NCBI GenBank assembly: GCA_021647585.1 | Contig: JAKIUK010000007.1 | Location: forward strand, 1 to 64,000 | Length of the DNA: 64,000 nucleotides | Direction: 5' to 3' | DNA from: Methylococcaceae bacterium | GTDB taxonomy: Bacteria; Pseudomonadota; Gammaproteobacteria; Methylococcales; Methylomonadaceae | In this document: piece by piece, positions 1-8,162 of the stretch | How the letters are laid out: every line of letters begins with the position of its first letter | Numbering within the stretch: the stretch's first letter is position 1 | Program-made: the position numbers and the translations under genes | The notes under the pieces: model-generated | Database searches by the model: none | Seen by the model: the letters and a program-made list of their open reading frames with translations, nothing else | What the model was told of the DNA's origin: nothing

Positions 1-1
1 C

Positions 2-148
2 TGGTATGAAAACAAAGTTAATGCCAGGGCCAAGAACAAAACCGTGATCGCGGTCATGCGAAAGCTGTCAAAAGCCTTGTGGTATGTCGGTCGAGGTGAA
101 CGTTTTGATGCTCATAAACTGTTCACCAGGGCTCAGGCTAAATCATAA
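2..148 (+). CDS. IS110-family transposase, C-terminal fragment cut by window edge
   Basis: An open frame enters from the left edge and gives 48 residues ending in a TAA stop. The residues NKTVIAVMRKLSKALWYVGR followed by GERFDAHKLF match the C-terminal tail of IS110/IS116/IS902 transposases (Transposase_20 family), where a basic helix precedes a short RGExFD-type end. The catalytic parts would lie to the left of the window, so it cannot be told whether the element is whole. No start codon is visible. A conflicting forward frame at 84-311 has no recognisable content. Confidence 0.72.
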   Translation, partial: WYENKVNARAKNKTVIAVMRKLSKALWYVGRGERFDAHKLFTRAQAKS

Positions 149-614
149 TGAAATTACATCAGGAACGGAGAAAAACAATGTCATTGAATCACAAGCAAAT
201 GGCAAGACCTCCTTAAAAACTAAAACAAGACAAATGAATGATCAGTTTTCCGTCAAAGCGACCTTCGTATTATCCTACAGTTCTGAAAAGAAACTCTTTT
301 CTAGTCTATGAGGCACTTTGGCGGACACCCTGAGGAATCAAATATTCAATGAAGCTGAACCGATGCCATTCAAGTGGACATCCGATATGACAGGTTAAGA
401 TTACCTCCTTAGGCTCTATCCCGGAAACCAGGAATCATTTATAAAAAACACTGCATAGAAAACGGGTCTACTGAATGACGATTTCAGAGGGAAGGTTTTT
501 ATGTGGAAAATGGAAAGTAAAAACAAATAAAATTAGGTGTTTACAAGGTTATGACAGGATAATGTAATACAATATTGCTCCTATAAACAAAACGGCTAAC
601 TACTACAATTTATA
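149..614. other. Intergenic stretch after transposase end
   Basis: These 466 bases lie between the IS110-type transposase tail and the methyltransferase. I see no convincing gene, RNA or clear terminator. It probably holds the right end of the insertion sequence and AT-rich spacer, but no terminal repeat can be defined because IS110 elements often lack one. Confidence 0.4.
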
Positions 615-1532
615 ATGCATTATTTACAGCCCAATAACGACTACCGTGACGATACATTACGCAAAAACACTGAATTGTCAGCTGCTGAACTCAAGTGTGA
701 TGCTGAACAGCATTACGACGATTGCTACCGTGACTACCTGTTTGCCTGGTGTAATAAAGAAAACCTTGCTTTACACTACGGCTATTGGGATCCACTGACT
801 AAATCACATCACCAAGCCTTAATAAATAAAAATCAAATTCTCTATGACTTAGCAGGTATTTCTACAACTGATCACGTCTTAGATGCAGGTTGCGGTATTG
901 GCGGGAGCTCTATCTGGATGGCAAAGCAATATGGTAACAGAATGACTGCAATTACCATTAGCAGGCAACAAACTGAGCATGCAGCCCGACATGCTAAACG
1001 CCAAGGTGTTGCTGACAATACCAATTTTCAGGTTTCTGATTTTTGTAACACGCCTTTTGAAGATGAGTCATTTGATGTTATTTGGGGCTTAGAAAGTGTG
1101 TGTCATGCTTTAAATAAAGGAGATTTTTTAAAAGAAGCCTTTCGTCTACTTCGCCCTGGTGGCCGTATTGTCGTTTGTGATGGATTTATTACCCGCCGAA
1201 AATTTAATAATGACGAGTGGCAAGATATTGTGACCTGCCTAAACGGATGGGCTGTGCCTAATTTGTGTGAACGGAATGAATTCTCTCAGTTATTACAACA
1301 AAATCAATTTAGCAACATAGCCTATAAAGATATTACGGCTGAAACTATACCGTCAGCTGATTATATGTATAAAGTTGCAAAACGCTTAAAGCCTGTGCAA
1401 TTGTTAACTCAATGGCTAGGATTACGCTCTAAAGCTCAGACTGCCAATTTTCAAGTTGGAATTGCTCAACACCGGCTTTTTACTGACCAACTTGTTGAAT
1501 ACGGTATTTTTACCGCAACTAAGGCGGGTTGA
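615..1532 (+). CDS. Class I SAM-dependent methyltransferase (Methyltransf_11 type)
   Basis: This 305-residue protein has a SAM-binding motif I (VLDAGCGIGGSS, about residues 88-99), an acidic post-motif, FDVIWGLESVCHAL (motif II region) and LRPGGRIVVCDGF (motif III). The layout, with an N-terminal segment reading LALHYGYWD before the Rossmann fold, resembles tocopherol, sterol and small-molecule methyltransferases of the UbiE/gamma-TMT group rather than RNA or protein methyltransferases. The substrate cannot be read from sequence. No strong Shine-Dalgarno is seen before the ATG. It stands alone between a transposase tail and a convergent membrane-protein gene, so it may be an accessory gene. 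Family is secure; function is open. Confidence 0.8.
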   Translation: MHYLQPNNDYRDDTLRKNTELSAAELKCDAEQHYDDCYRDYLFAWCNKENLALHYGYWDPLTKSHHQALINKNQILYDLAGISTTDHVLDAGCGIGGSSIWMAKQYGNRMTAITISRQQTEHAARHAKRQGVADNTNFQVSDFCNTPFEDESFDVIWGLESVCHALNKGDFLKEAFRLLRPGGRIVVCDGFITRRKFNNDEWQDIVTCLNGWAVPNLCERNEFSQLLQQNQFSNIAYKDITAETIPSADYMYKVAKRLKPVQLLTQWLGLRSKAQTANFQVGIAQHRLFTDQLVEYGIFTATKAG

Positions 1533-1538
1533 CGAAAA

Positions 1539-1664
1539 AAAGTTACCAACCATACTTGTCTTTTTATTCCTGACTAAACGATCTCAATCGTTTCATAGAA
1601 TGACTATGCGCCTCTTGAGATAGCTTTATCAGAAACAACAATTCTTCGCAATCTTGGTAACTTT
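1539..1664. repeat. Short inverted-repeat element, 126 bp
   Basis: AAAGTTACCAA at 1539-1549 is exactly inverted as TTGGTAACTTT at 1654-1664. The right arm belongs to a longer 24-base word (1641-1664) that recurs exactly at 17624-17647, so this is a dispersed repeat and not only a local hairpin. It lies between two convergent genes. The size and terminal inverted repeats suit a MITE, but no target duplication was identified. Confidence 0.5.
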
Positions 1665-1671
1665 CCGGCAT

Positions 1672-2436
1672 CTAAACACTTTCATTAGCCTTCTTCAACC
1701 CGAAAAACTGCAATAACTTTTCTGCCCTGTGAACAACAGGAATTGCAGCACTCATAGCTACAGCATCAACTAGACAATACCATGCAGCAACTCCGCTCGG
1801 TGGATTTCCTTGAGTTAAGGTTGAAGCAGGGTCAATCGCCGCCCAATTCCAGGTGCCAAGAGATGTTCCGATCAATTCTACCCATGAAGTTATAAAAAAA
1901 GCACCTAAATACACCATGGGCGAACGGCCCTTAAATAAAAATAGCAAATAGATACAAAATAAAAGAGTGCCGATCTCATCTTCTCGTCCAATCACAGCTG
2001 TTAATGCTAAAACTGCCCATGTCCCTCCCACAATAACAACAAATATGGCAATGGTTCTGGCATGTTTTAAAAAAAGATCTGTACGGCCTATAACTATTGC
2101 TGTTAAATAAACCAACCCATGCCCAGGGGGAACAAACCAGGGAAGATTTTCTAAGCGATAGGTATAGCCAGACATATAAATTGAGGCAAAATTCTCACCA
2201 ATAGTGGCGAATGTTACCGCAACAAAAACTTGTGCCCTCACATGCTTACACTCACCGGCAAGGATTGTAATTAATGATACCCATCCTGCCACACCCAGTG
2301 CATATTGCAATTTTATGCTAGCTACCGAATCAATTAGAAAGCATAACGCCACCGCAACAAAAGCAAATAGAATAATATAGTAATCGCGTTGTATATGATC
2401 AACTTTTATATTAACTGCAGGAAAATGCCTTAACAT
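1672..2436 (-). CDS. Polytopic membrane protein of unknown function
   Basis: A 254-residue protein with about seven to eight hydrophobic segments spread over its whole length. The ATG is preceded by AAAGGGG, a good ribosome binding site. Between segments are motifs of interest: NLPWFVPPGHGLVYL (about 97-111), ELIGTSLGTWNWA (about 187-199) and AAWYCLVDAV. I do not recognise the family. It is the last gene of the leftward group that follows the copper island, 63 bases after the YqaA-like gene, so the two are probably co-transcribed. A role in membrane transport or lipid chemistry is possible but not shown. Confidence 0.65.
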   Translation of the reverse strand: MLRHFPAVNIKVDHIQRDYYIILFAFVAVALCFLIDSVASIKLQYALGVAGWVSLITILAGECKHVRAQVFVAVTFATIGENFASIYMSGYTYRLENLPWFVPPGHGLVYLTAIVIGRTDLFLKHARTIAIFVVIVGGTWAVLALTAVIGREDEIGTLLFCIYLLFLFKGRSPMVYLGAFFITSWVELIGTSLGTWNWAAIDPASTLTQGNPPSGVAAWYCLVDAVAMSAAIPVVHRAEKLLQFFGLKKANESV

Positions 2437-2499
2437 AGAACCCCTTTATAATTTGAATTAAATACTATTTTTTTGCGCCGAAGAATACAGTAAAAAAAT

Positions 2500-2925
2500 T
2501 TAAATAAAAATATATGCCACGAATATATATCTTATTGCCTTACCAACAAAAATAGCAACACATGAAAGCAGAATAGGTAATTTCAACCAACCTCCAGCAA
2601 AACAAAGGCCGTCGCCCACTATAGGCATCCATGAAAACAACAGAACCCAAATGCCCCACCGTTTAACCACCTTCAATGATTTTGTTTTCTTTTCTGAAAG
2701 CAATTCTTCCGCCGGAAACTTTTTCGCAGCCAATATTCCGAGCAGCCATGTTGTTAATGCGCCCAAGGTATTCCCAACTGTTGCAATAAATACTAAGCCT
2801 TCTACATTAAATAGTTTTTCTGACACCATGTATGCCAATACAGCCTCAGAACCTCCGGGTGCAATCGTAGATGAAATAAATGCACTAATAAAAAGCCCCC
2901 ATATTCCAATCACTTGTTCCTGCAT
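2500..2925 (-). CDS. YqaA-like DedA/VTT-family membrane protein
   Basis: A 141-residue protein with about four membrane segments. The opening GLFISAFISSTIAPGGSEAV and the middle TVGNTLGALTTWLLG match the YqaA subgroup of the DedA/SNARE-associated (VTT) family, whose members are linked to membrane lipid scrambling and envelope homeostasis. The later segment SWMPIVGDGLCFAGGWLK carries the family's conserved proline and glycines. It lies just downstream of a hairpin terminator that ends the cupredoxin gene, so it probably depends on read-through or its own promoter. Family assignment is good; the physiological role is unknown. Confidence 0.8.
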   Translation of the reverse strand: MQEQVIGIWGLFISAFISSTIAPGGSEAVLAYMVSEKLFNVEGLVFIATVGNTLGALTTWLLGILAAKKFPAEELLSEKKTKSLKVVKRWGIWVLLFSWMPIVGDGLCFAGGWLKLPILLSCVAIFVGKAIRYIFVAYIFI

Positions 2926-2942
2926 TTTCTTTTTTCCATAAA

Positions 2943-2976
2943 AAAACCCCTGAAACCATATGGCATCAGGGGTTTT
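2943..2976 (-). terminator. Hairpin terminator after the copper island
   Basis: An 11-bp stem (2943-2953 with 2966-2976, AAAACCCCTGA against TCAGGGGTTTT) encloses a 12-base loop. Read leftward it is followed by more T residues, so it suits ending of the transcript coming from the cupredoxin gene. It is nearly symmetrical and could also work rightward. Confidence 0.8.
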
Positions 2977-2989
2977 AATTTAGTAATAA

Positions 2990-3868
2990 CTACTCTTTCG
3001 GTAATTCTATTGATTTTTTAGATGAAACTATTTCAATCAAGCCTGTAATTAACTTAACTATCAGCCCTATTGCTTGAGCTAACATTTCAAAAATGGTGCT
3101 GATCATTTCAGCAATAGACATGCCTTTAAACCTACGTACTAAAAACGGTGCAAGTATCAATCCTGCTGCCAAACCAATAATCATCACTCCCGAGATTGCT
3201 GAGCCATTAGTTGCGGCATTTCCCTTAGCTGCTGCCTGGCTTTTCTTATCCACTACCGGCTTAACAACTACTTCAGCAATACTATCACTATAATCATCCT
3301 GAATGACATAGGAAGACACCCCTGGAATACTGGGTAAATCACCACTGCCTTTCCCAATTTTTAACTGTGCTTTCATACCCTTTTCCATGTGCTGTGAAAT
3401 ATCACAATGCACTAAGTATGTTTTATCATTTGGAGGAAAAATCAAGGTACCTGATATTTTACCAGGACCAGTGACTTCCAGATGAAACATACCCTTAGGA
3501 TATAAGTATTTTGGCAAGCCATGCATCATCCATTGATGTCGTACATTGTCATCATTTATAAAATGAACCGTTAATTTAGTACATGGCTCAAACTGGTATT
3601 CCTGCTTATCAAAAGCAAACATTGTACCAGGGAATTTTTTGGAATATTTATGACCCGCATGAACAGTAATTTCTTTTTCTGCAGAAATTTTGTCACAGCC
3701 TCCAGGCAAGGTATCTGTATTTTGCCCCATAACCATGCCGCCATCCATATCCATATAATGACCATCGCCATGATTCATCAGACGATTGTGATCCATAAAT
3801 TCCTTTTTAGCGAGCACAGTCGAAGAAAAAATTAACGTTAATATTGTAACTAAAAATATTTTACGCAT
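2990..3868 (-). CDS. Membrane-anchored cupredoxin with Met/His-rich N-terminus
   Basis: A 292-residue exported copper protein. A signal peptide (about 1-20) is followed by a Met/His/Asp-rich stretch (about 25-50, for example HGDGHYMDMDGGMVMG) typical of copper-collecting segments. A single cupredoxin domain (about 60-175) ends in HCDISQHMEKGM, giving a Cys-x4-His-x4-Met type 1 copper pattern, with the first His in NVRHQW. A membrane segment (about 226-246) and a second hydrophobic amphipathic stretch (about 260-282) anchor it. The gene overlaps the end of the multicopper oxidase gene by 8 bases and has a strong AGGAGGG site, so the two are translationally coupled. It is probably the electron or copper partner of the oxidase; this is inferred from context. 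Confidence 0.82.
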   Translation of the reverse strand: MRKIFLVTILTLIFSSTVLAKKEFMDHNRLMNHGDGHYMDMDGGMVMGQNTDTLPGGCDKISAEKEITVHAGHKYSKKFPGTMFAFDKQEYQFEPCTKLTVHFINDDNVRHQWMMHGLPKYLYPKGMFHLEVTGPGKISGTLIFPPNDKTYLVHCDISQHMEKGMKAQLKIGKGSGDLPSIPGVSSYVIQDDYSDSIAEVVVKPVVDKKSQAAAKGNAATNGSAISGVMIIGLAAGLILAPFLVRRFKGMSIAEMISTIFEMLAQAIGLIVKLITGLIEIVSSKKSIELPKE

Positions 3869-5612
3869 TTGATTTCCCTCCTTTTAAAGCCGCAATCATT
3901 ACCATGATTTTTTCACGATTTAGAAAAGCCAAATATGCTGCTATACCTAACAATAATCCCAATATAAAATTGCCAAATGAATCATCGCTGTCTGTGTTTG
4001 CAAAAGCCATATCTTCCGAATAGGGTTTTGGACCTTCTTCTACAGCAACAGGTTTACTTGCTGGTGGAGCTTTGTATCCCTGGCCATCTATTTCACCCAA
4101 ACTATTCCAACCATCAATATCTTGCCACACAGGTAATTTTCTATCTTGAAAGGCTTTAGTAAAATAAGGTGCAATACTCTCACCAATCGTTTTCGGCAAG
4201 CCCACTTCGTTCAAATATTTTTTATACACTAAAGCGCTTACATTACCGCCTGGATTCATCCCATTGGTGGTAATACCTTTTTCTCTATGGTCATGGAAAA
4301 TCCACACGCCTTGTCCATAGCTGTGCAAACCATCATCTTCAGTGCTAATTTTCAGATCGTTACGTTGTGCAGGAGCCAAATCATACACATCACGCATAAT
4401 CTGTGCATTTGGATTATGCTCTATACCATCATAATGGGTAATAGTCGCCTTATGCCCATGCGTATGTAGAGCTAATAATTCTCCTGAACTATTAAACACT
4501 CTTAATTTAATATTCTGATCTGGTTCGGCAACAATCATTGACTCCCTCAATGTATAAGGGAAAGAACGTCCATTCAGCGTATAATAATCCTCAGTTGAAT
4601 CCGTCATATCATATTCACGATTCATTTTTCTTGCTATTAATCGAGGATCATTGGATTTCTGAATAATATCATGTAGTTCTTTATCTATTGCATGATAGTG
4701 CATATCATATTCACTATCATATTCTTCAAGAATCGCCTTTGAAGGGTGCCTCACTTCTCCGTCACCTACATTAAATGTTTGTACCCAGTTGTTCGGACGG
4801 TTTTCTTCTACAATAAACATGCCAACCAGCCCCATTGCCAAATGCACATGGGTCTGAACATGACAATGATAAACAAATGTACCAGGCTGTCTAGGACGAA
4901 TTTCATAAGTTTTACTTTGCCCAGGTAGTACAAACTTATCACTCGTTTGAGGCACTCCGTCGTTACCTTCGCCAGAACTATCTACCCAAGGGTGATCAAC
5001 ACCATGTAAATGAATAGTATGAGGAAAATAATGCGTATTTTCCAATTGTATCCAAATAATATCACCTTGTTCTACACGAATTGCCGGTGACGGAGCTCTC
5101 AAGAGTGGGTTTGCATCGACCCCAACAAAACTGTTAGTCGCCATACCTCTCGATTTTGGGGCAAACACCCACATACCTGGCTGAACACCAGGCGCTATAT
5201 CAAAAGTAGGCACTAATCCATCAAAATCGGGAGAATGACCATTAAGTTCAGCCACCTCAAGTTTAATAATAATGAGATCCGGATCTCCATCCCCATCCAT
5301 ATCATTCTTTTTAATAATCGCATCAGCAGCGTAATAAGTATTCATCAATGTTTCCATTGAAATATTATTAGTCCCTTTTACTTCTGCTGCAATTTGTGCT
5401 GGATTGTCTGGACTACATCGTAAAGATTCCTGAATCTTTACACCTTCAATCGTTTGCGCTAGACGCCATTCAGGTTCGTTTGAGTTACAAACCGCCTCAA
5501 CCGTACCTTTATCAACTGTTACCGTTTTAGGTAAACTCACTGCAGCTGATGCCAATAATGGCATCAGCACTACAGCAGTACCAAAAAGAACACTTAGGGG
5601 ATGTTTCTGCAT
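3861..5612 (-). CDS. Two-domain multicopper oxidase with C-terminal membrane anchor
   Basis: A 583-residue exported oxidase. Signal peptide about 1-23; an acidic DxDxDGD calcium-type loop at 104-110; first cupredoxin domain with HLHG (201-204) and HCHVQTHVHLAM (249-260), which supplies trinuclear ligands plus Cys250, His255 and Met260 of a type 1 copper; second domain with HTHGH (383-387) and HDH (440-442), where Asp replaces the type 1 Cys. A membrane helix lies at about 548-566. Type 1 copper only in domain 1 corresponds to the 'type C' two-domain oxidases known from Nitrosomonas. The substrate is unknown; phenols, cuprous ions and nitrogen oxides are all possible. Middle gene of a three-gene operon. 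Confidence 0.85.
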   Translation of the reverse strand: MQKHPLSVLFGTAVVLMPLLASAAVSLPKTVTVDKGTVEAVCNSNEPEWRLAQTIEGVKIQESLRCSPDNPAQIAAEVKGTNNISMETLMNTYYAADAIIKKNDMDGDGDPDLIIIKLEVAELNGHSPDFDGLVPTFDIAPGVQPGMWVFAPKSRGMATNSFVGVDANPLLRAPSPAIRVEQGDIIWIQLENTHYFPHTIHLHGVDHPWVDSSGEGNDGVPQTSDKFVLPGQSKTYEIRPRQPGTFVYHCHVQTHVHLAMGLVGMFIVEENRPNNWVQTFNVGDGEVRHPSKAILEEYDSEYDMHYHAIDKELHDIIQKSNDPRLIARKMNREYDMTDSTEDYYTLNGRSFPYTLRESMIVAEPDQNIKLRVFNSSGELLALHTHGHKATITHYDGIEHNPNAQIMRDVYDLAPAQRNDLKISTEDDGLHSYGQGVWIFHDHREKGITTNGMNPGGNVSALVYKKYLNEVGLPKTIGESIAPYFTKAFQDRKLPVWQDIDGWNSLGEIDGQGYKAPPASKPVAVEEGPKPYSEDMAFANTDSDDSFGNFILGLLLGIAAYLAFLNREKIMVMIAALKGGKSNA

Positions 5613-5635
5613 TTTATATACCTTTTGACTACAGC

Positions 5636-6232
5636 TTATTTCATTTTTGTAGAATCTTTAACATATGTATCGACTTTATTTTTAAAGTTTGCATTTGAAA
5701 GATAGAAAATATATAAGCCAGCAAAAACAATAAGCAAGTACATCAGCATACTTCCAGTGCTAGCTGGAGCACCTGTGCCTGCCTGAAACGACATATGTGC
5801 ATCAAGTCTACCACCATCATCTTTAATTAAAGTAATATGAATTAAATGCTTACCTGCTTCAGCAACACCATTAGGTAAATTCAAAACCACGGTGCCTGAT
5901 TTATGCTTTTTTGCTTTTTGAAAGAAAACCCTGGTACCTTCAGGCTCTTTGGTAACTTCAAATTCAACCGCCATATTACGATATCTAACATCCTGATAAT
6001 CGAAAACTAATAACGTTTTTACACCTGTGTCAGGTAAACTTCCACAGAATTCATCGCCAGGATACGCATTGGGTTGATAGGCTGTATAATGAAGCCAATG
6101 ATCCGGTTCAAGTTCAAATTTACATTGATCGGTATCTGTACCCGCTGCGCCACCATGCGCCCAAAGTGCAGATGAAAATAATAAGCCCAGAAGACTCAGG
6201 AAACCTTTTCTTAAAATTTGTCTATTATTCAT
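5636..6232 (-). CDS. Exported protein with C-terminal anchor, first gene of copper island
   Basis: A 198-residue protein that I cannot place in a named family. It has a signal peptide (about 1-25, ending ALWAHGG), one periplasmic domain with two cysteines (about Cys37 and Cys62), and a C-terminal membrane helix (about 161-178) followed by a short basic tail. The periplasmic part looks beta-rich (for example FEVTKEPEGTRVFF, GKHLIHITLI), like a small Ig-type fold. The ATG has a GGAAGG ribosome site. It is the promoter-proximal gene, 23 bases before the multicopper oxidase, so a role as a periplasmic partner or copper-handling subunit is likely but inferred. Confidence 0.72.
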   Translation of the reverse strand: MNNRQILRKGFLSLLGLLFSSALWAHGGAAGTDTDQCKFELEPDHWLHYTAYQPNAYPGDEFCGSLPDTGVKTLLVFDYQDVRYRNMAVEFEVTKEPEGTRVFFQKAKKHKSGTVVLNLPNGVAEAGKHLIHITLIKDDGGRLDAHMSFQAGTGAPASTGSMLMYLLIVFAGLYIFYLSNANFKNKVDTYVKDSTKMK

Positions 6233-6290
6233 AACACCTTCCAGTTCTGATTTAATTATATTTGTTATTTTGTTTCATTCAACACTACTA

Positions 6291-6310
6291 ATTGTAAATG
6301 TATTTACAAT
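6291..6310 (-). promoter_or_regulatory. Perfect 20-bp palindrome, probable operator of copper island
   Basis: ATTGTAAAT and ATTTACAAT are exact inverse arms separated by GT. The palindrome lies between a possible promoter (6320-6348) and the first gene, about 58 bases upstream of its ATG, so a bound dimer would cover the start of transcription. This position suits a repressor. The class of regulator cannot be decided; Rrf2, MarR, Fur-like and CopY-like proteins all bind AT-rich dyads. Confidence 0.6.
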
Positions 6311-6319
6311 GAAAGCAAC

Positions 6320-6348
6320 TATTAACTCTAGCACATCGATTTTTGCAA
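6320..6348 (-). promoter_or_regulatory. Possible sigma-70 promoter of copper island
   Basis: Read leftward, TTGCAA (6343-6348) and TTAATA (6320-6325) are 17 bases apart, and the palindrome begins 9 bases after the second hexamer. The -10 box is weak, as would be expected for a regulated promoter. Confidence 0.4.
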
Positions 6349-6498
6349 AGATAGTAAAGCATCATCAAAAAAATGTGCTACTAGCATTCTATATCATAAT
6401 ATAACTTAATGCTAATATATTTTAAGCACAATTATATTTGCCAATTAATCAGCCTTTCCGTAGACTGCCTATCAACTTTATTTATGCTTGGATAAAAA

Positions 6499-8142
6499 AT
6501 GTCTACCTTAAGTGAATCTTCTGAATGGCTCGCTCTAGAACAACACCACAAAGAAGTTAGCAACCTTTCAATGAAAGAGCAGTTTGCTGCCGATAATCAA
6601 CGCCATGAAAAATTTTCTTTACGATTAGACGATATACTTTTTGATTTTTCAAAAAATCGAATCACCTCTGACACTCTTCCCCTACTGATTAATCTTGCAA
6701 AAAAAGCAAACCTTGTTGAACAAACACAAGCCATGTTTGCAGGGGAAATTATCAATACATCTGAACAAAGAGCTGTTTTACACACCGCACTTAGAAACAA
6801 AAGCAATACCCCGGTTTACTGCATGGGCAAAGATGTGATGCCTGATGTGAATCTGGAATTAAATAAAATGTATTCTTTCTCTGACAAAGTCAGATCAGGC
6901 GAATGGAGAGGCTATACAAACAAGCGCATTACCGATGTTGTTAACATAGGTATTGGTGGTTCTGATTTGGGGCCAAAGATGGTTACAACTGCACTTGAGC
7001 CATACTCAACGCCAAATATCAAATCACATTTCGTTTCTAATGTTGATCAAACCGACATCATCACCACACTAAAAGTATTAAACCCTGAAACAACATTGTT
7101 TTTGGTTGCATCTAAAAGCTTTGGCACAAAAGAAACCATTACCAATGCCTATTCTGCCAGAAAGTGGTTACTCAATTCTGCATTTGACAAATCAGCAGTC
7201 AAAAAACACTTTGTAGCAATTTCCACCAATAAGGAAAAAGTGGCCGATTTTGGTATTGACGTAAATAATATGTTTGAGTTCTGGGATTGGGTTGGAGGTC
7301 GATTCTCTCTTTGGTCGACTATTGGGCTTTCAATTGCTATTGCCATAGGTAGAGATAACTTTGAAGAATTGTTAATGGGCGCTCATCTTGCAGACCAACA
7401 TTTTCTCAATACCCCTCTAGAAAAAAATATACCTGTAACCATGGCTTTGTTAGGTATTTGGTATAATAATTTTTTCAAAGTTGAATCCCATGCTTTATTT
7501 CCCTACGATCAATCCCTTTATTTCTTTGCTGATTATTTTCAGCAAGGTGATATGGAAAGCAATGGTAAATTGATCACCAAAGATGGACAACAAGTTGATT
7601 ACAATACGGGACCAATTATTTGGGGACAGACTGGAACAAATGGCCAACACGCCTTTTATCAGTTAATTCATCAAGGTACAAAACTCATACCTTGCGACTT
7701 TCTTGCGGCAGCCAGGGGACATTATGACTCCCCTATACATCATGATATTTTGATATCTAATTTTCTTGCTCAACCAGAAGCTTTAATGAATGGCAAGACT
7801 AAAGAAGAAGTCGAGAACGATCTTGGAACTTCAGATCCAATTTTAGTCAAGTCCAAAATTTTCCCCGGCAATAAGCCTTCTAATTCATTTTTGTATAAAA
7901 AACTGACGCCTCGCACCTTAGGTACCTTAATTGCATTCTACGAGCACAAAATTTTTGTTCAAGGCGTAATATGGAATATCAATTCATTCGATCAAATGGG
8001 TGTAGAATTAGGAAAAATACTTGCTACCGTAATTTTGCCAGAACTCAAGAGTGGTGAAATGATAACATCGCATGATTCATCTACAAACGCGCTAATAAAT
8101 ACATACAAAAGACTCCGTGACTTGCGAGAAGACATCATCTAA
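6499..8142 (+). CDS. pgi: Glucose-6-phosphate isomerase
   Basis: Cytoplasmic enzyme that interconverts glucose 6-phosphate and fructose 6-phosphate in glycolysis and gluconeogenesis. The 547 residues match the usual gamma-proteobacterial length (about 549). Family signatures are present: IGIGGSDLGPKM (about 151-162), DWVGGRFSLWSTIGL (about 261-275), GDMESNGK with the catalytic Glu (about 350), and SFDQMGVELGK near the end. It is divergent from the copper island, with the shared upstream region of about 266 bases. The lytic transglycosylase gene follows after 20 bases and may be read with it. Confidence 0.97.
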   Translation: MSTLSESSEWLALEQHHKEVSNLSMKEQFAADNQRHEKFSLRLDDILFDFSKNRITSDTLPLLINLAKKANLVEQTQAMFAGEIINTSEQRAVLHTALRNKSNTPVYCMGKDVMPDVNLELNKMYSFSDKVRSGEWRGYTNKRITDVVNIGIGGSDLGPKMVTTALEPYSTPNIKSHFVSNVDQTDIITTLKVLNPETTLFLVASKSFGTKETITNAYSARKWLLNSAFDKSAVKKHFVAISTNKEKVADFGIDVNNMFEFWDWVGGRFSLWSTIGLSIAIAIGRDNFEELLMGAHLADQHFLNTPLEKNIPVTMALLGIWYNNFFKVESHALFPYDQSLYFFADYFQQGDMESNGKLITKDGQQVDYNTGPIIWGQTGTNGQHAFYQLIHQGTKLIPCDFLAAARGHYDSPIHHDILISNFLAQPEALMNGKTKEEVENDLGTSDPILVKSKIFPGNKPSNSFLYKKLTPRTLGTLIAFYEHKIFVQGVIWNINSFDQMGVELGKILATVILPELKSGEMITSHDSSTNALINTYKRLRDLREDII

Positions 8143-8162
8143 TTTTTTTTAAGGCTAATAAC

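Noticed and set aside
84..311. 75-residue rightward frame after the transposase tail
   Set aside because: It overlaps the IS110-like frame in another reading, has no ribosome site and no recognisable sequence.
2651..2941. 96-residue rightward frame opposite the YqaA-like gene
   Set aside because: It is antisense to a clear membrane protein and has no family or ribosome site.
5636..6232. First copper-island protein as CopC or PCuAC
   Set aside because: The usual His/Met copper-ligand motifs of those families are not present; only a general beta-rich exported domain is supported.
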